Origin: Plantago ovata | Taxonomy: Eukaryota > Streptophyta > Magnoliopsida > Lamiales > Plantaginaceae | Assembly: GCA_028274465.1 (NCBI GenBank) | Contig: CM051456.1 | Location: 66,760,753-66,824,752 of the forward strand | DNA: 64,000 bases | Reading direction: 5' to 3' | In this document: one piece after another, positions 11,283-23,237 of the stretch | How positions within the stretch are numbered: the stretch's first letter is position 1 | Layout of the letters: the number at the start of each line of letters is the position of its first letter | The notes under the pieces: model-generated | The model's input: only the letters and a program-made list of their open reading frames with translations | Databases searched by the model: none | What the model was told of the DNA's origin: nothing | Position numbers and translations under genes: made by a program

Positions 11283-12794
11283 TGTTGGTCCCTTTAAACA
11301 ACAAGAAAAGACTAGAGGGGGGGTGAATAGTTATTCAAACTTTTCATCGTTTAAAATTTCTCAGCAAGTGCTTATTACTTTTCAGTAATGAGTTTGCTGG
11401 TACTTAACGTTCGCACTAGTCCTTATTACTTTCCAGTAATGAGTTTGCTGGTACTTAAAAACAGAGTGCGGAAGTCTTTTACAATTAGTACTTTTCAGAG
11501 AGTGCTAGTTTCAGCAAGTGAGCAGAGTGTCAGTGTACAAGAAAAGTAGATTGCTGAAAACTAAGTGCGGTAAAGTAAATCACACAAACACTTTTATAGT
11601 GGTATCTGAGAGTGGTGTAATCTCTCAACTAATCCACTTTGTCCTTTCTAGGACTGAATCCACTGTGATAAGATATGAGGTTCCTTACAAATCCTATCAA
11701 TAATGATTCTTCAGAAACCAAAGCACAGTTGCTTTGTTTCCAACCTAACTAGAGAACTGTAACCTTGTTCTCCACCAAACTTGGGACTTATAATCAGCAA
11801 CACTATGCTTGATTAATTCCCCCTGAATTTCACGCCTGAAAAGGGTGTTTATTAGTTAGAGACGTTTGGGATGAGATCACTTGAATATAACTTTTCAGCT
11901 ATAACAAGTTATCTAAGGAAACACAACTTGTAATACTTTGCAGTAAGCAAGTTTAATTGTTTCTGGTGTCAAGACTTGTTCTTGTTCGAAAGAAAGAACA
12001 CTTAACTAATTTATTAGCCGTGAATGTTCTACTTCTTCACAAGTAGCTTTTGTTTCAAGCTTATGTCTTGGAACGGATCAATAGGCAGTAAAGAGTATAG
12101 AAGGATTTGAGTGTTTAAAGCACAAGTGAGAGTTTGATCACGTTGTTGACACACTTCTGCTCTTTGCCTGATGACCTCTATTTATAGTGTCTCAAGGGAG
12201 CCGTTTGAATTTCAAATTCTAAGGCTTTGTACCTTAAGATGTCACTATCTTGCTTTTGTACTTTCAACAGCGTCCTTCATTTGTCTTCTAGTCTTCATGT
12301 TCTTCGCGTGCCTACTTTGCATTTAATGTTCATTTGAATGAAATTCAAATGTGAACGTTGGAGCCAAAATGCAAGTACTCTTAAGCAAGGAGGTCACATA
12401 TGTTGTCAGCAAGTGGTCAGTCTCAGTTTCAGCAAGGACAACCTACTCTATCATATAGATTTTCACTTATGCAAGTTGTTGCTGAAAATCTCACTTTCTG
12501 AAGCAACATGTGCCTTTGTAGATACCTTTCTCAGAATTATTCTAAGTCTTCAGTCTTCGAATCTTCAACATTCTAAGCGGTTCTAGGTCTTCAATAGTTC
12601 GTTTGTAAAAACAAAGTACATCACCAGCTAACGAAAGAACCTAACTAGTACCTACACTAAGTCTTTCCGCAAACGTTCCTCTTTTACAATGTCATTAAAA
12701 TTCTATATTCCTATGGACCTTAAGAGTACTAGTTACTAGACTTTCCTTAATTTAGCATGGTTAATTGCTCATCAAAATTAGAAGTTTCCTAACA
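11283..12794 (-). repeat. SIRE-b left LTR (3' LTR)
   Basis: 1512 bp, from TGTTGGTCCC to CCTAACA. It holds the uninterrupted form of the site (about 12455-12470) where the other LTR carries the TRIM. TCAGCAA words recur in it. Confidence 0.88.
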
Positions 12795-12810
12795 AATTTC
12801 CCCCTTTTTG
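12795..12810 (-). other. SIRE-b polypurine tract
   Basis: On the minus strand AAAAAGGGGGAAATT directly precedes the 3' LTR, as expected for the primer of plus-strand synthesis. It is a typical Sirevirus-like tract. Confidence 0.75.
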
Positions 12811-13029
12811 ATGTTAGCAATCCATGGATAAATTAATTGTTACCCTTTTAGAGGTTCCTGATGTTGAATAAACCAGTTGATTAATGCAAACATACTTGAA
12901 TAATAAAACAGTAAGCATAAAGTAATTTGCATAATCAAGAACCAATATGTAACGCCCCACATTTCAGAGGCTTAAAGGGGTTGAGAAAGCTACTCATACC
13001 AACAAGGTGCACCTTTCTTTTCGGGAATT

Positions 13030-13112
13030 CACCTAGAAGAACTTCAGAGTTAAGCGTGCTTGCTCTGGAGCAATTCTAGGATGGGTGACCCATTGGGAAG
13101 TTCACAGTGCGC
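13030..13112 (+). other. 5S rRNA-like segment in left Cassandra LTR
   Basis: The stretch contains AGTTAAGCGTGCTTG (13048-13062), identical to the A-box part of plant 5S rRNA, and GGATGGGTGACC (13079-13090), identical to its C-box core, at nearly the natural spacing. The middle part differs. It is part of an LTR, not a 5S gene. The Pol III internal promoter elements look largely kept. Confidence 0.9.
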
Positions 13113-13517
13113 GCACGAGTGAGGACAAAGTGCGTGGATTAGAACTCGTGTTGGTCTGTGGGGCCAGCATATCACCCCGGAGAGCGCCCAGGAGTAACCT
13201 CGTCGGCCCCGGGTCGGGTCTCAGCCCATTAGTGGGTCGGGTCGTTACAAGTGGTATCAGAGCGGGACTATCCGGAACTGCAGGAGCTAAGTGCCATACG
13301 GGGCAAAGTGCTACACTGTATGGGCCGTGGGAGCCACCTCTTGAGCCCGTAGGGGCCACCTCTAGAATCCTGCACGAATGGTTGGTCTCGGGACAGCGCG
13401 CAACGAGGACGTTGCGCAATTTAAGAGGGGGTGATTGTAACGCCCCACATTTCAGAGGCTTAAAGGGGTTGAGAACGCTACTCATACCAACAAGCTGCAC
13501 CTTTCTTTTCGGGAATT

Positions 13518-13600
13518 CACCTAGAAGAACTTCAGAGTTAAGCGTGCTTGCTCTGGAACAATTCTAGGATGGGTGACCCACTGAAGTTCACAATGCGCGC
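13518..13600 (+). other. 5S rRNA-like segment in right Cassandra LTR
   Basis: Same segment as in the left LTR, with AGTTAAGCGTGCTTG and GGATGGGTGACC both kept and a few other bases changed. Confidence 0.9.
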
Positions 13601-13844
13601 ACGAGTGAGGACAAAGTGTGTGGATTAGAACTCGTGTTGGTCTTTGGGGCCATCATATCACCCCGGAAAGTGCCCAAGAGTAACCTCGCCGGCCCGTTGG
13701 GCCGGGTCTCAGCCCATTAGTGGGTCGGGTCGTTACATATAAGAGTCAAAAAGTTCATTGTTGATAGTTATCTTTCAGTAAGTTTACAAGAAAGTTCATA
13801 GATAACTAAAGTAATCAGCAAGCAAAACAAAGCTTTCCAAGGGG

Positions 13845-16800
13845 CTAGTCTATTCCAGCAGAGGATTCTCTATGAATCTCTTTTACACTCTTTTCAGCAA
13901 GAGCAGTGAATTCAACACAGTCCTTCTCGTAATCGTCAAGTAGTTTACGGACTTCGAGTTGAATAATTCTTGCATTCTTGCGGGCCGTATAGTGATGGTT
14001 TTCACCATTCATTTCTTTGTAGTGTATTACCCACAAGTGCATGCCCCAAATGCTAGCATGTAGTAGTTGAGTGTCTGAAATTCACTTGTTGGCATGAATC
14101 TGCCTTAACCAGAGAAGATCTTCTTCTTGATCCTTTGCAGTGAGATAAAAGTACTCATAAGGAATCAAGCCGTATTTCTTTTTGGACTTCTTGGTTATGG
14201 GATCATTATAGTAAGCAACATCCATCGACTTGATATGATCAGGCTCTTGTTTTATCTTCTTGCTGATGGAAGTTCTTCTTACCAAAATTTCAATGTTCAG
14301 CCATTTCACAGCAATGTTCCTTGGGTAGGGAGGAGGATCTCTTTCTTTTCTTGTGACTTTCAATTCAATCCAAGCGTACATTTGATTCAGTACAACAGTT
14401 GGAAAGAAGTCATTGGCCAAAAGGTCTTCCAGCTTTATAATCCAGCAACCATGGAGGTTTCTGATCACATTCTGAGTGGTTTCCTCATTGCTGGTCTTTG
14501 TGTAATCAATGCCAGTGCCAATGGCAATGTTAGCTAGCCTTCTTTCTTCCTGTCTTTGCTTTCTTCTTCTTGACTTAGCATTTTCATGATCTTTTGCTGA
14601 ACATCTGGAGTCAGAAGAGAAGTGTTTGGATTGGCCAGATGGAGTTAAGGCAAAAAGAGGTTGGGCCCTTATAGCTTGAGCTATTATTTGGTCATCATCA
14701 TTATCATCATCTTCATTAATGCCTTGATGACTTTCAGTGTGACAGAATTCTTGAGTATCAGCAGAAGTTCTTCTCCTTTTAGGATTTGCTGAACTTCTCC
14801 CAGAATCTGTTTCAGCTCTTCCTTTAAAACTTTGCTCTGTTTCAGCAAGAGGTTCTCTGGGAGGCGATCCAGGCAGCTTTAAAGGAGCTTCAGAGGGAGT
14901 AGTTGATTTGTCTCTTGAAGACTTTCTTTTTCTAGATTCTTCCCCCTTAGACATGGATTGCATCATCGGCTTTCTGTGTAAAGAGAAAAACTCATTGCAG
15001 TTTTCAGCAAGAGTACTGAGGTTGTTGTATTTAAGAATCATGTCTTGCTGATCAGAAGTCAGCTTAGACAATTCTTCTTTAATAAAGGCCACATTCTCCT
15101 CATGTCTTCACTCATTGTTTACTTTTTCTTCCAGTATAGCCTGAGCCTTAGTCAATGCGCTTTTAGCAAGCTTGAGTGCCTGAATGACATCATCTTCATA
15201 GCTTTTGTGATGTAGACTTATGTCTTTCTGAGCTATGGTAAGTGTAGTAGTGCGTCTCAGCACAGTAGTCAGTATCTTTCCAATGTCAAGTGGACTCTCA
15301 GAAAGCAGTGCATCATCCTCTTCTTGGCATGCTTTGTGAACAGCCATTAGTGCTCTTAATCTGGGAGTAAAATCCTCAATATTTGGGAACGGCACTAAAG
15401 AGGGAGTCAGGGATTGAGCTTTGATTTCAGTGGCGATTTGATCATCGTTTCTCAGCAAGCGACTTCTCTCCATATCTCCTTCATCATTAACGAGAGATGC
15501 TGGAGGAATTTCTACCACCTTGGTTCAGCTTTCTTGGTCTTTTCTTCGTCATTTGCTGAGAAATTAGATAGATCTTCTTCTTCATCAGATTCACCAAGGC
15601 CAGCAACCTTGATACCTAAATCCTTAGCTTCAGTGACTTTGGGTTGAGTGGTTGCTGAAGACAACTCTTTGGACTCAACGACTGGAGTTTCACCAATAGT
15701 AAGTGGAAGGGAGGAGACTTCCTTGTTGTTCACTCCTGAAGATAAAGCAATATCAAGATGTTGAGTATGTCTGTCGTGAATCTGTAGACTATTTTGTAAT
15801 GCTCTTTGATAATCTTCATCCATTTCTTCATTTTCTCCAAGGTTTGAATTAGTGACCTTAGCTTCGAGTAATGCTAACTCGGCATCAGAAAGCTTAGCTT
15901 TGCCTTTAGGCATTTCAGCACGCTTTTTGGCGTACTCTTCTTCAGTCTCAGCAACTTGTTCAGTTGCTGGAGTACTTTTCTCAGCAGGAGTAGGAGCAGA
16001 TTCCTGTTGCTGACAGGGAGGTTGTTCAGCTTGCTGATCCTCAGCATTGGCTTGTTTTACTTGATCAACAACTGCCAACTTTACTCCGCCAGCATCCGGA
16101 CTAGGACCTTGATTATCATTATCATCGTCCTTGCTGTCCTTAGAATCCTTGGTGTCATCATCACTTGTATGTTTTAGGATATTTTCATCATCTTCTTATT
16201 CATCATAATCCGTCAGTATAACCAACTCAAGATGTTTGTACTTAGAAGCACTTGTAACTTCTTCTTCCTCATTGATTTTGTGGGGATCAGCCACCACGGG
16301 TACAAAGGAACCCTTGAGCATCACAGCATGTTCAGCTGGAGAGGCACTCTTGAACTTAGCTTTCATATTCTCTCCGATTGTAGCAATCAGATTTGAACTC
16401 ATTTGCTGAGAATATGAGAGTTCTTCAAGAAGTATTGAGTGTACAAACGTCTCGAGTTTAAATAGAGAGTTTCTCTACTTTTCATTGGATAGATGGATGT
16501 GAAGATCTGAGAAATCCATCCTTTTGTACCTTTGCCAGTTGCTGACAGATTAGCAACTCTGGTCAAAGTGTTTCTTTTGAAGTTTGAGTATAGTTCTTCG
16601 GAACTAACTTCATGAACTTCTGTGATGTGAACCACTTCATCATTCTCCTTTTGAGCCTGAATAAGAGTAATGTTATTTTCAGGAAGGTTTTAGAAAATAG
16701 TTTTAGAGTCTAAAACTGTAACATGAATTACCTGCTGACTTTCAGCAAGCTCATGTTGCACACTGAGTTGTGCGGGAACTATTTCCATTGCTTCAGGAGC

Positions 16801-18067
16801 TGTAGCAGCATCCTTGAATTGTTCATCCTGAAACAACACTTTGTTAGATACAAGTACTAAGTTTTCAAACTTAGTAAAGTAACCAAAATTTTCATCTACT
16901 TGCTGAACAGGAGTTGTAGATTCTGGTGCAGAAGTTTCAGCAATCTTCTGACTTGTATCGTGAGAATTCTGTAAAGAAATAATCATATTAGCTAAAGATA
17001 AGGTTTCAGATAGTGAAGTTTTGCTTATATCTGAGTTACCTACCTGCTGAAGAATGGCAGGTGTCGTCTTAATCCTTTCAGCATTGATAACTTCTTCATT
17101 ATCTGGGACTTGTTCTTCAGCAGACTTCTTCTCTTGCTCTATTTGAGAAGGTTGTGCAGATTCAGCAATCTGTCTTGTCTCTGAATTGACAAGTTGAGCA
17201 GAAACATCTAGACCTCTAAGTTCACTACTTGTCATGAATAGGTCCACTGACTTATTGGAGTTGTCATCAATCTCCATATCCATTTGTTGGCTTAGGTCAG
17301 TCAACACCAGTTGGACTTTGTCAATAGACGTGATTGGTGAACTAGGTCAAACATTCTCAGCATCATGAGATGCATCGTCGAACAATGTCTCTTGTTGAGT
17401 TTCAGCAAACTCTGGGACTTGAACTGTTGCAGTCTCAGCAACTGGTTCTATAGCAATTGCAGCTTCAGCAACTTCTTGGGCTTGACTAGTTGCTATTTCA
17501 GCAACTGTCTCTTTTGCTTCTGTTGCTTTGCTGGCAACATTTTCAGCAAGTGCAGCCTTTCTTAGGTCTGCAGCAATGTCACTTGCTGGTTCCAGAGTAG
17601 TGTCATCAAGATTAACTACTATGTAGACATCTTCTATTCTTTCTAAGGCAGGATTTTCATTTCCACTGCCTTGTGGTCTTGCTTCAGCAGATGGATCCAA
17701 GTTAATTGGATTTGTGAAGGCTTCTGCAAGCACTTCAGCAATATCTACTATAGTGGTTTGCTTTTCAGCAACCACTGAAATGTCATCATCTCGAATGACA
17801 TGGACAACCGGAATGGACTTTCTTGCCGTTGTTTTCTTTCTTGGGAAAGTGGTCTTTGTCCTTGTCTTTTTGGGAATAGGATCAGCTGATGAAGCTACAG
17901 TTTGTGTATCATCATCAGCTTTCCTCTTTTTTCTTTGATCTTTTACTGGGTGCAGTAGCGTCAGCAACCGCAGCAGTATCAACAGCAACATTTGTAGCTG
18001 TTGCATTCTCAGAAACATTTGCAGCTGTTGTATTCCTAGATTGCTTGTCAGTCTCAGCAACATTTGT
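13845..18067 (-). pseudogene. Third (env-like) ORF of SIRE-b, fossil
   Basis: Minus-strand remains of the third ORF. The Ala/Glu/Thr-rich tail with VAE repeats (18067-16690) matches 1-2180 of SIRE-a. Further along come a Ser/Glu-rich acidic portion (16400-15110) and a Lys/Arg- and Ser-rich portion (15092-14082) with a run of Asp near 14700. The last part (14537-13845) is better structured, with Trp- and Tyr-containing blocks. The N-terminal globular part seen in SIRE-a at 2112-3126 is absent; a Tekay fragment starts there. Function unknown. Broken, several breaks. Confidence 0.6.
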
Positions 18068-21000
18068 TGTAACACCCCGTTTTTTTATTAATTAATTATC
18101 TGAATAATTTAATTATTTGGTAATTTAATTAATTTTCCTCCCGCGTTCTTTTTGAGTTAGAAAGTTCGATTAGTTAGTGGACTCGTTCGAGCTTTTAAAA
18201 TCTGAATTTAAAAGCCTTGTCTTTGCCCATTATCGTGTAAGTTGTTGATGGCCCAATTCCCAAGTCTTGGCCCGATCGCTCAGGCCCAAGTCAAGCCCAT
18301 GAGTTGGTAAGTCAAACCCTAAACCTTAACACAATCAAAAGACTTCATTCATTCTTCTTCACCTTCATCAACGCAGCCACCATCAGAAAAGAAAGAAAGG
18401 AAAAACTATTCACCTTCTCCATACAAAGAAATTACAGCCTTCTTCTCCCAATCTAGACTCTCTTTGATCAATGTTACGTTGTTTTTCACTGCGGTCTGTT
18501 CGGTAAGTCTTCATCAATTCTTTCAGTTCGATTCATTGAATTCCTTTCTTTGACTCGAGAACCTTCGCACTTCCCTTCTCTGCGTAGAATTATTGGGGCT
18601 TATTACGTTCTGTTCGTTGCCGGTTTCGTTGTTCTGCCTGGGATACTCATCTGCTGTCATTCGAACCCCTAAGGAGGCTCGGTCAGTTCTAGCTCGTTCA
18701 TCGCCGCTGCTCTTTAACTACTCCCTCGTCCCAATGATAAGCCTACGTTTGCTTTTTACACGGTTTTTAATGAATGGTTTTGTTTGGTAGTGTTATATTA
18801 ATATTGTATGTAAATGTGGGGTAGTTGATTAAAAGAGTGTGAGATATGAGTGGAGATAAAGAAGTGTAAAAGTGGGGTCCAAGTTTAAAATAATATAGAT
18901 GGGATGTGGGGTACTTTCCATAAATGGAAACGTAAAGAATTGATTGGGACGTTCAAAAAAGGAATACGTAAAGAATTGACTGGGACAAATGAGTAGCTAT
19001 CAACGTTTCTTTTCTGTGAGTTTCCTGTTTCCCTTTTGGTTCAGTAAATTCAGGTTTTCGGGGTAGTCGGGAGTGTGTTAACCGCGTTTTTGTTTTATTA
19101 TGGTCTTGCTATTCAGTTTGTGATTTTGGTAGCTTCTTGTCCAGGCCTGTTCTCACTCTAAGTGATATTACTACTTTGATCCATCCATGCATGACTTAAT
19201 TAATTGAATTCGAGCAACCTTTAATTTTCCTTGTTACTAAACTAATTTTCCGTACTGTAAGTTGTTTATAAAATTTAATTTGATGTTCCTAAACTAGTTA
19301 AGTTTGGGCATGTACGTGCTAGTTGAGACTGTTAATTTGATGCATATTAATTATTTGTGTCTGGTGTTTGAAATAAGTAATTTGGAGTCATGTGAGTCAC
19401 CTGTTCGATCTTGCCTCAAGTCTATGCATGTATGTTTTGTATTTATTTATATTTATATTGTTAAGTTGGTTCTTATGTCAAACTAATTAGTCCATGGTTG
19501 ATTAAGATAACTAATTGAGTAATTATACATGTACTTGTTCATATGGTTTAACACTGCATACCATATATTTATATGCATGTTTCTGTACTACTACTAATGC
19601 ACCAGTGTTAGTGAGTAGAAAATTATTGATTATGGTAATTACTTACTTGCTAGTATGATACTTTACTTTTAGTTGATTTAGTGGTTAATTATATAAAGTC
19701 ATGTGTAAACTATATATCTAGTTACTGGAGTTTGTCTGCGAGTCAGTAGGATCAGATTATCAAGAGTTGCTCTGAACTAGTTGGCTTGTTTGGAGACTTG
19801 GTTAATTAACAAATGCTATGAACATTCATTATTAACGTTAAGCTAGCAATAGATATATGTTTAAGTTTCTGACTTGCTTTGTTAAAAATATATGGTTAAA
19901 TTATCTTGGCTTATTATTATCCTCTAAGTGGTTCAACATGTTTTGTACATTGTGGTTTGGTGAGAAGTTGACTAGATTACATAGTGTTTGTTTCTTTTAT
20001 AATTTGGTCACTTTCTGTTTACCTGGCCTGTTAATGTGTTTCTTAAATTTGCTTGATCAATTACTTGGTGAGACTTTTGGTCCGATGTGTTGGGTTCAAG
20101 GGTAGTGTTAAATTATTCTTCACATTAGTTGAGTAGAATGTGTTCTTGTATTAGGGTGCCAAATTCGAGTCAATCTTTATTTTTGGGTTTTCTAAGCTTC
20201 TTGACGTGAGTGTTCACCCCAAAGTTTGTATGTTTTTAAAATCCGAAAGGCAATGTGCTATGCATGTATATATATACGTATGTGTATTATATTCTGTATG
20301 CTACTGGTTTAAAAGTAAATATTCCGTATGCATGACCATTTTACTTTATTATTTACGGTGTTGTATTGTTTGTACTGACTCTTCTGGAGGAATGTAACTC
20401 GGTTATCCGAGCACTTTATCTGATATTGTTTCTGTCTGTTTTTGTATGGCCGGTCGATTAGGTTGTAACTAGGTAGACTTGGGTAGTGTGGACTATCGGG
20501 TTTATTTGGTTATTTCCTAGTCTAATCCCTTTTAGACGAGAGGCAGAAGTCGCTGATGTCTATTAGGATCGTAGGTTCTGTTTCTGTCTAGAGTTGTATC
20601 CTCTGGATGGAGCTATAAGGGCATTCTGGGAGTAGGAGTAACAAGGCGGGCTGCACCAACGGACTTCACCTTATTTGTTTCTGTCTGTCTCTGCTATGTT
20701 ATCTATTTCTGTTACTGCTTTGCTTGCTACAAATGTTTATTTCCAAAACCGTTTACTTTTCTGTCTATTAAACTTAGAACCTCACTGAGATCCTTTATCT
20801 CACACTCTTTCTGTTTTCAAAATTCCTTCCTTGTAGATTTGGTTGAAGAAGATCAAGTCTAGGCATCCAACGATTGAGAGTTGGGTTGGGAGCTCGTGGG
20901 ATTTTATTTGCTAGATATAAGAAGGAAAACTCTTTCATCATCACTGTCTGTTCATCTTAAAGTTAACACTGAGTTTAGTTACCGTATCTCATTCCTACTT

Positions 21001-21129
21001 TAAATTTGTAAACTCATTTGAGCGCCAAAACCCATTCCTTATTATTTATTGAAGACCGTTGCTTTTGAATTTTAAAATTTACTTTATTTTCGAAGGAATT
21101 ATTTTATTTTGAAAATCGGTACCGTTACA
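18068..21129 (+). repeat. TEK-f LTR
   Basis: 3062 bp, longer than the 2.5-kb LTRs of TEK-1 and TEK-2, partly because of a 273-bp MITE. Shared blocks include CGGTCGATTAGGTT (about 20450), AGGCAGAAGTCGCTGA (about 20540) and AACCTCACTGAGATCC (about 20779). Confidence 0.82.
18721..18993. mobile_element. Stowaway-like MITE inside the TEK-f LTR
   Basis: 273 bp flanked by TA (18719-18720 and 18994-18995). The left end CTCCCTCGTCCCA resembles the Stowaway consensus; the right end on the other strand, CTCATTTGTCCCA, pairs with it imperfectly. It has no coding capacity. Confidence 0.7.
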
Positions 21130-21140
21130 GTTGGTATCAA

Positions 21141-21162
21141 AGCTTGAGTTCAAACTCAAGCT
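21141..21162 (+). repeat. Perfect hairpin overlapping the end of the TEK-f primer site
   Basis: Arms AGCTTGAGTT and AACTCAAGCT around CA form a 10-bp perfect inverted repeat. Related but less perfect inverted repeats follow the primer sites of TEK-1 (about 49413-49436) and TEK-2 (about 60222-60245). Confidence 0.7.
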
Positions 21163-21239
21163 TGCTAGGATAGGATCTTCTGGCCTTCGGAGGTGTGTGT
21201 GAGGGTCCGAGTCGCTGGATATAGATTGAGTTGTTTTGT

Positions 21240-23237
21240 TACTTCTCCTGACTCACTCAGCTTGTTTCTGAACACCCACTTTGTACCAATTGCTTTCTTT
21301 CCTTCAGCAAGGGGTACAAGTTTCCAGACTTTGTTCCTTTCAATTGATCCAGTTCTTCTTGCATTGCCTTGATCCATTCAGAATGCTTTAAAGCTTCTAC
21401 TATGGTCTTATGCTTTAAAGTTTCCAGACTTCGTTTTTGCAACAAGTTCTTGATTAGTAGACACTTTGGATCTAGTCACTTGGCGTTTGTCAATATCACC
21501 AATCATATCCATAGAGGGATGATCTCTAATCCACTTATTAATAGGTTTTCTGCTTTTTGGATCTGGATATGTTTGCGTTTCAGCATGTGACTCTTCAGCA
21601 TGTACTTGTTCAGTACTACTGGTATCTTGTTGTGTTTCTGCTGAAATTGGTTCATCAGCAATTGCTTGTTCAGCATTGCCGGGTTGAGGTAACTCGTCAG
21701 CAGACACAGGAAGTTGTATAGTTTCAGCAACATCGGGAGCAACTGCGTCTTTAGCCGGAAATTCTTTATCATGAACTACATTTATCTTGTCATGACTTGG
21801 GGTAGGAGTGTCATTGTCAGAATCATCATTAAGTTCAATTAATTTGACATTTCCAGCATCGGATTTAGTTCTTTGCTCGTGTATGAGTAATTTTTTCATA
21901 CATTCTGATATCTCTTCTTCAGCTGGGACTCCTTGTGATTTTTCATAAAATACAACATGCACTGATTCTTCGATCTTTTGTGCCTTTTTGTTGTAAACTC
22001 TATAAGCTTTGCTATGCAAGGAGTAGCCAAGAAATATCGCTTCATCTGCCTTTGGTTGAAATGTTCTTAAGTATTCTATACCATTGTTAAAGACAAAGCA
22101 TTTGCAACCAAATACTCTTAGATGAGTGATGTTAGGAGGTCTTCCAACAAATAACTCATAGGGAGTTTTGTTGTATTCCTTAGTTATCAAGCATCTATTT
22201 TGAGTATAGCAGACGTTATTAATCGCTTCAACCCAATAAGCTTCACTTATTTCAATGTTAGCAAGCATTGTTCTAGCTGCTTCCTTAAGGGTACGATTCT
22301 TCCTTTCAGCAACACCATTTTGTTGAGGTGTCCTTACTGAGGATAACTGATGTTGTATGCCTTTGGAAGTGCAATACTCAGTTGTGTACTGGTTTACAAA
22401 CTCAGTACCATGGTCTGTTCTTATGACTTTTACCTTGTCATTTTTCATGACTTCGAGCTTGTTCAGCAAGTTAGGTATTTCAGTCCTTGTTTCAGACTTG
22501 TGTTTGATAAATACTACACAAGTGAATCTTGAATAGTCATCTACCACCACCAGACCATACTTCTTGCCAGCATAGCTTGTTGAAGAAGATTCAAACAAGT
22601 CCATGTGCAAGAGTTGTAAAGGTTTTGTAGTTGACGGTACTGCCTTGTTTTTTAAAGAAGTTTTGGTTTGCTTTCTTAAAAGTAACCTTAGGTAATCCAA
22701 CTACAAGTGCCCTTTTAGACAGCTTATTCAACGTCTTGAAGTTTAGGTGACTTGTTCGTTTATGCCATAACCATGTTTTTTCAGCAAGGCAATCATTATC
22801 TGAGATAAGGCATTTTTCAATGATTACTAAAGACCAATCTACGGTATAGAGACCTCCTGATCTTTTAGCAACCATGATAAACCTTCTTTGTCTCAAAGTC
22901 AATAAGTTTACATTCATCACTTTTGATTTTCATGAAGTAACCTTTGTCAGCAAATTGACTCATGCTGAAAAGGTTAAACTTAAGATTCTTGACATAAATA
23001 ACTCCCGAAATGGTAATGCATCCTAACGTCACGTCACCATAACCTTTAGTAGAACCAAAGCCTGCACCAGCAAACCTTATTGTTGGACCTTAGACCACCG
23101 TCTATAGTTTATAATGTTTTTCTTATTGCCCGTCATGTGCTTTCAACAACCACTGTCAAAGTGCCAAATTGCATTGTTTGTCTCCGTGGCTGAAGTCTGC
23201 ACAATCAAGAGCAAACAAGTTAATTATCCAATATTGT
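21240..23237 (-). pseudogene. Protease and integrase part of SIRE-b pol, fossil
   Basis: Minus-strand copia pol. Visible parts are the end of the aspartic protease and the GAG-pre-integrase domain (about 23237-22700, with LWHKRTSHLNF-like text), then the integrase core, recognised by the copia signature NGVAERKNRTLKEAARTML (about 22330-22250) and a downstream FGCKCFV block, then an acidic linker ending in HPSMDMIGDI-like text, and the first residues of RT (EALKHSEWIKAMQEELDQ). COP is inserted at its upstream end. Broken, several breaks. Confidence 0.8.

Larger units (their letters stand above)
12948..13737 (+). mobile_element. Cassandra-type TRIM, 790 bp, with 5S rRNA sequence in its LTRs
   Basis: Two 302-bp LTRs (12948-13249 and 13436-13737), TGTAACGCCC to CGTTACA, flank a 186-bp interior. 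Just inside the left LTR is TGGTATCAGAGC (13252-13263), complementary to initiator tRNA-Met; a purine run (13421-13435) precedes the right LTR. Each LTR contains a 5S rRNA-like segment, the defining mark of Cassandra. It codes for nothing and relies on enzymes of other elements. LTRs differ by roughly 5%. The flanking 5-mers do not match clearly. It lies in the untranslated region of SIRE-b between third ORF and polypurine tract. Confidence 0.92.
18068..21234 (+). mobile_element. TEK-f: Tekay-type gypsy 5' LTR plus start of leader
   Basis: A 3062-bp LTR (18068-21129, TGTAACACCC to CCGTTACA) is followed by a primer site TGGTATCAAAGC (21132-21143, one change from the initiator-Met match) and about 90 bp of leader, after which SIRE-b sequence resumes. 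The leader and parts of the LTR match TEK-1 (49403 onward, and the block around 48740-48860), so it is the same family. It contains a Stowaway-like MITE. No coding part is present. Confidence 0.8.

Noticed and set aside
13030-13112. A 5S rRNA gene
   Set aside because: Only the promoter-like part matches well; both copies are inside LTRs and the rest of the 5S sequence differs.
13085-13567. Open frames on both strands of about 130-160 codons
   Set aside because: They lie across the Cassandra LTR and interior and reflect the lack of stops in GC-rich sequence; no protein features.
12943-13742. Target duplication of the Cassandra element
   Set aside because: The flanking 5-mers CAATA and TATAA do not match; the ATAT next to both ends is part of a short palindrome and no evidence.
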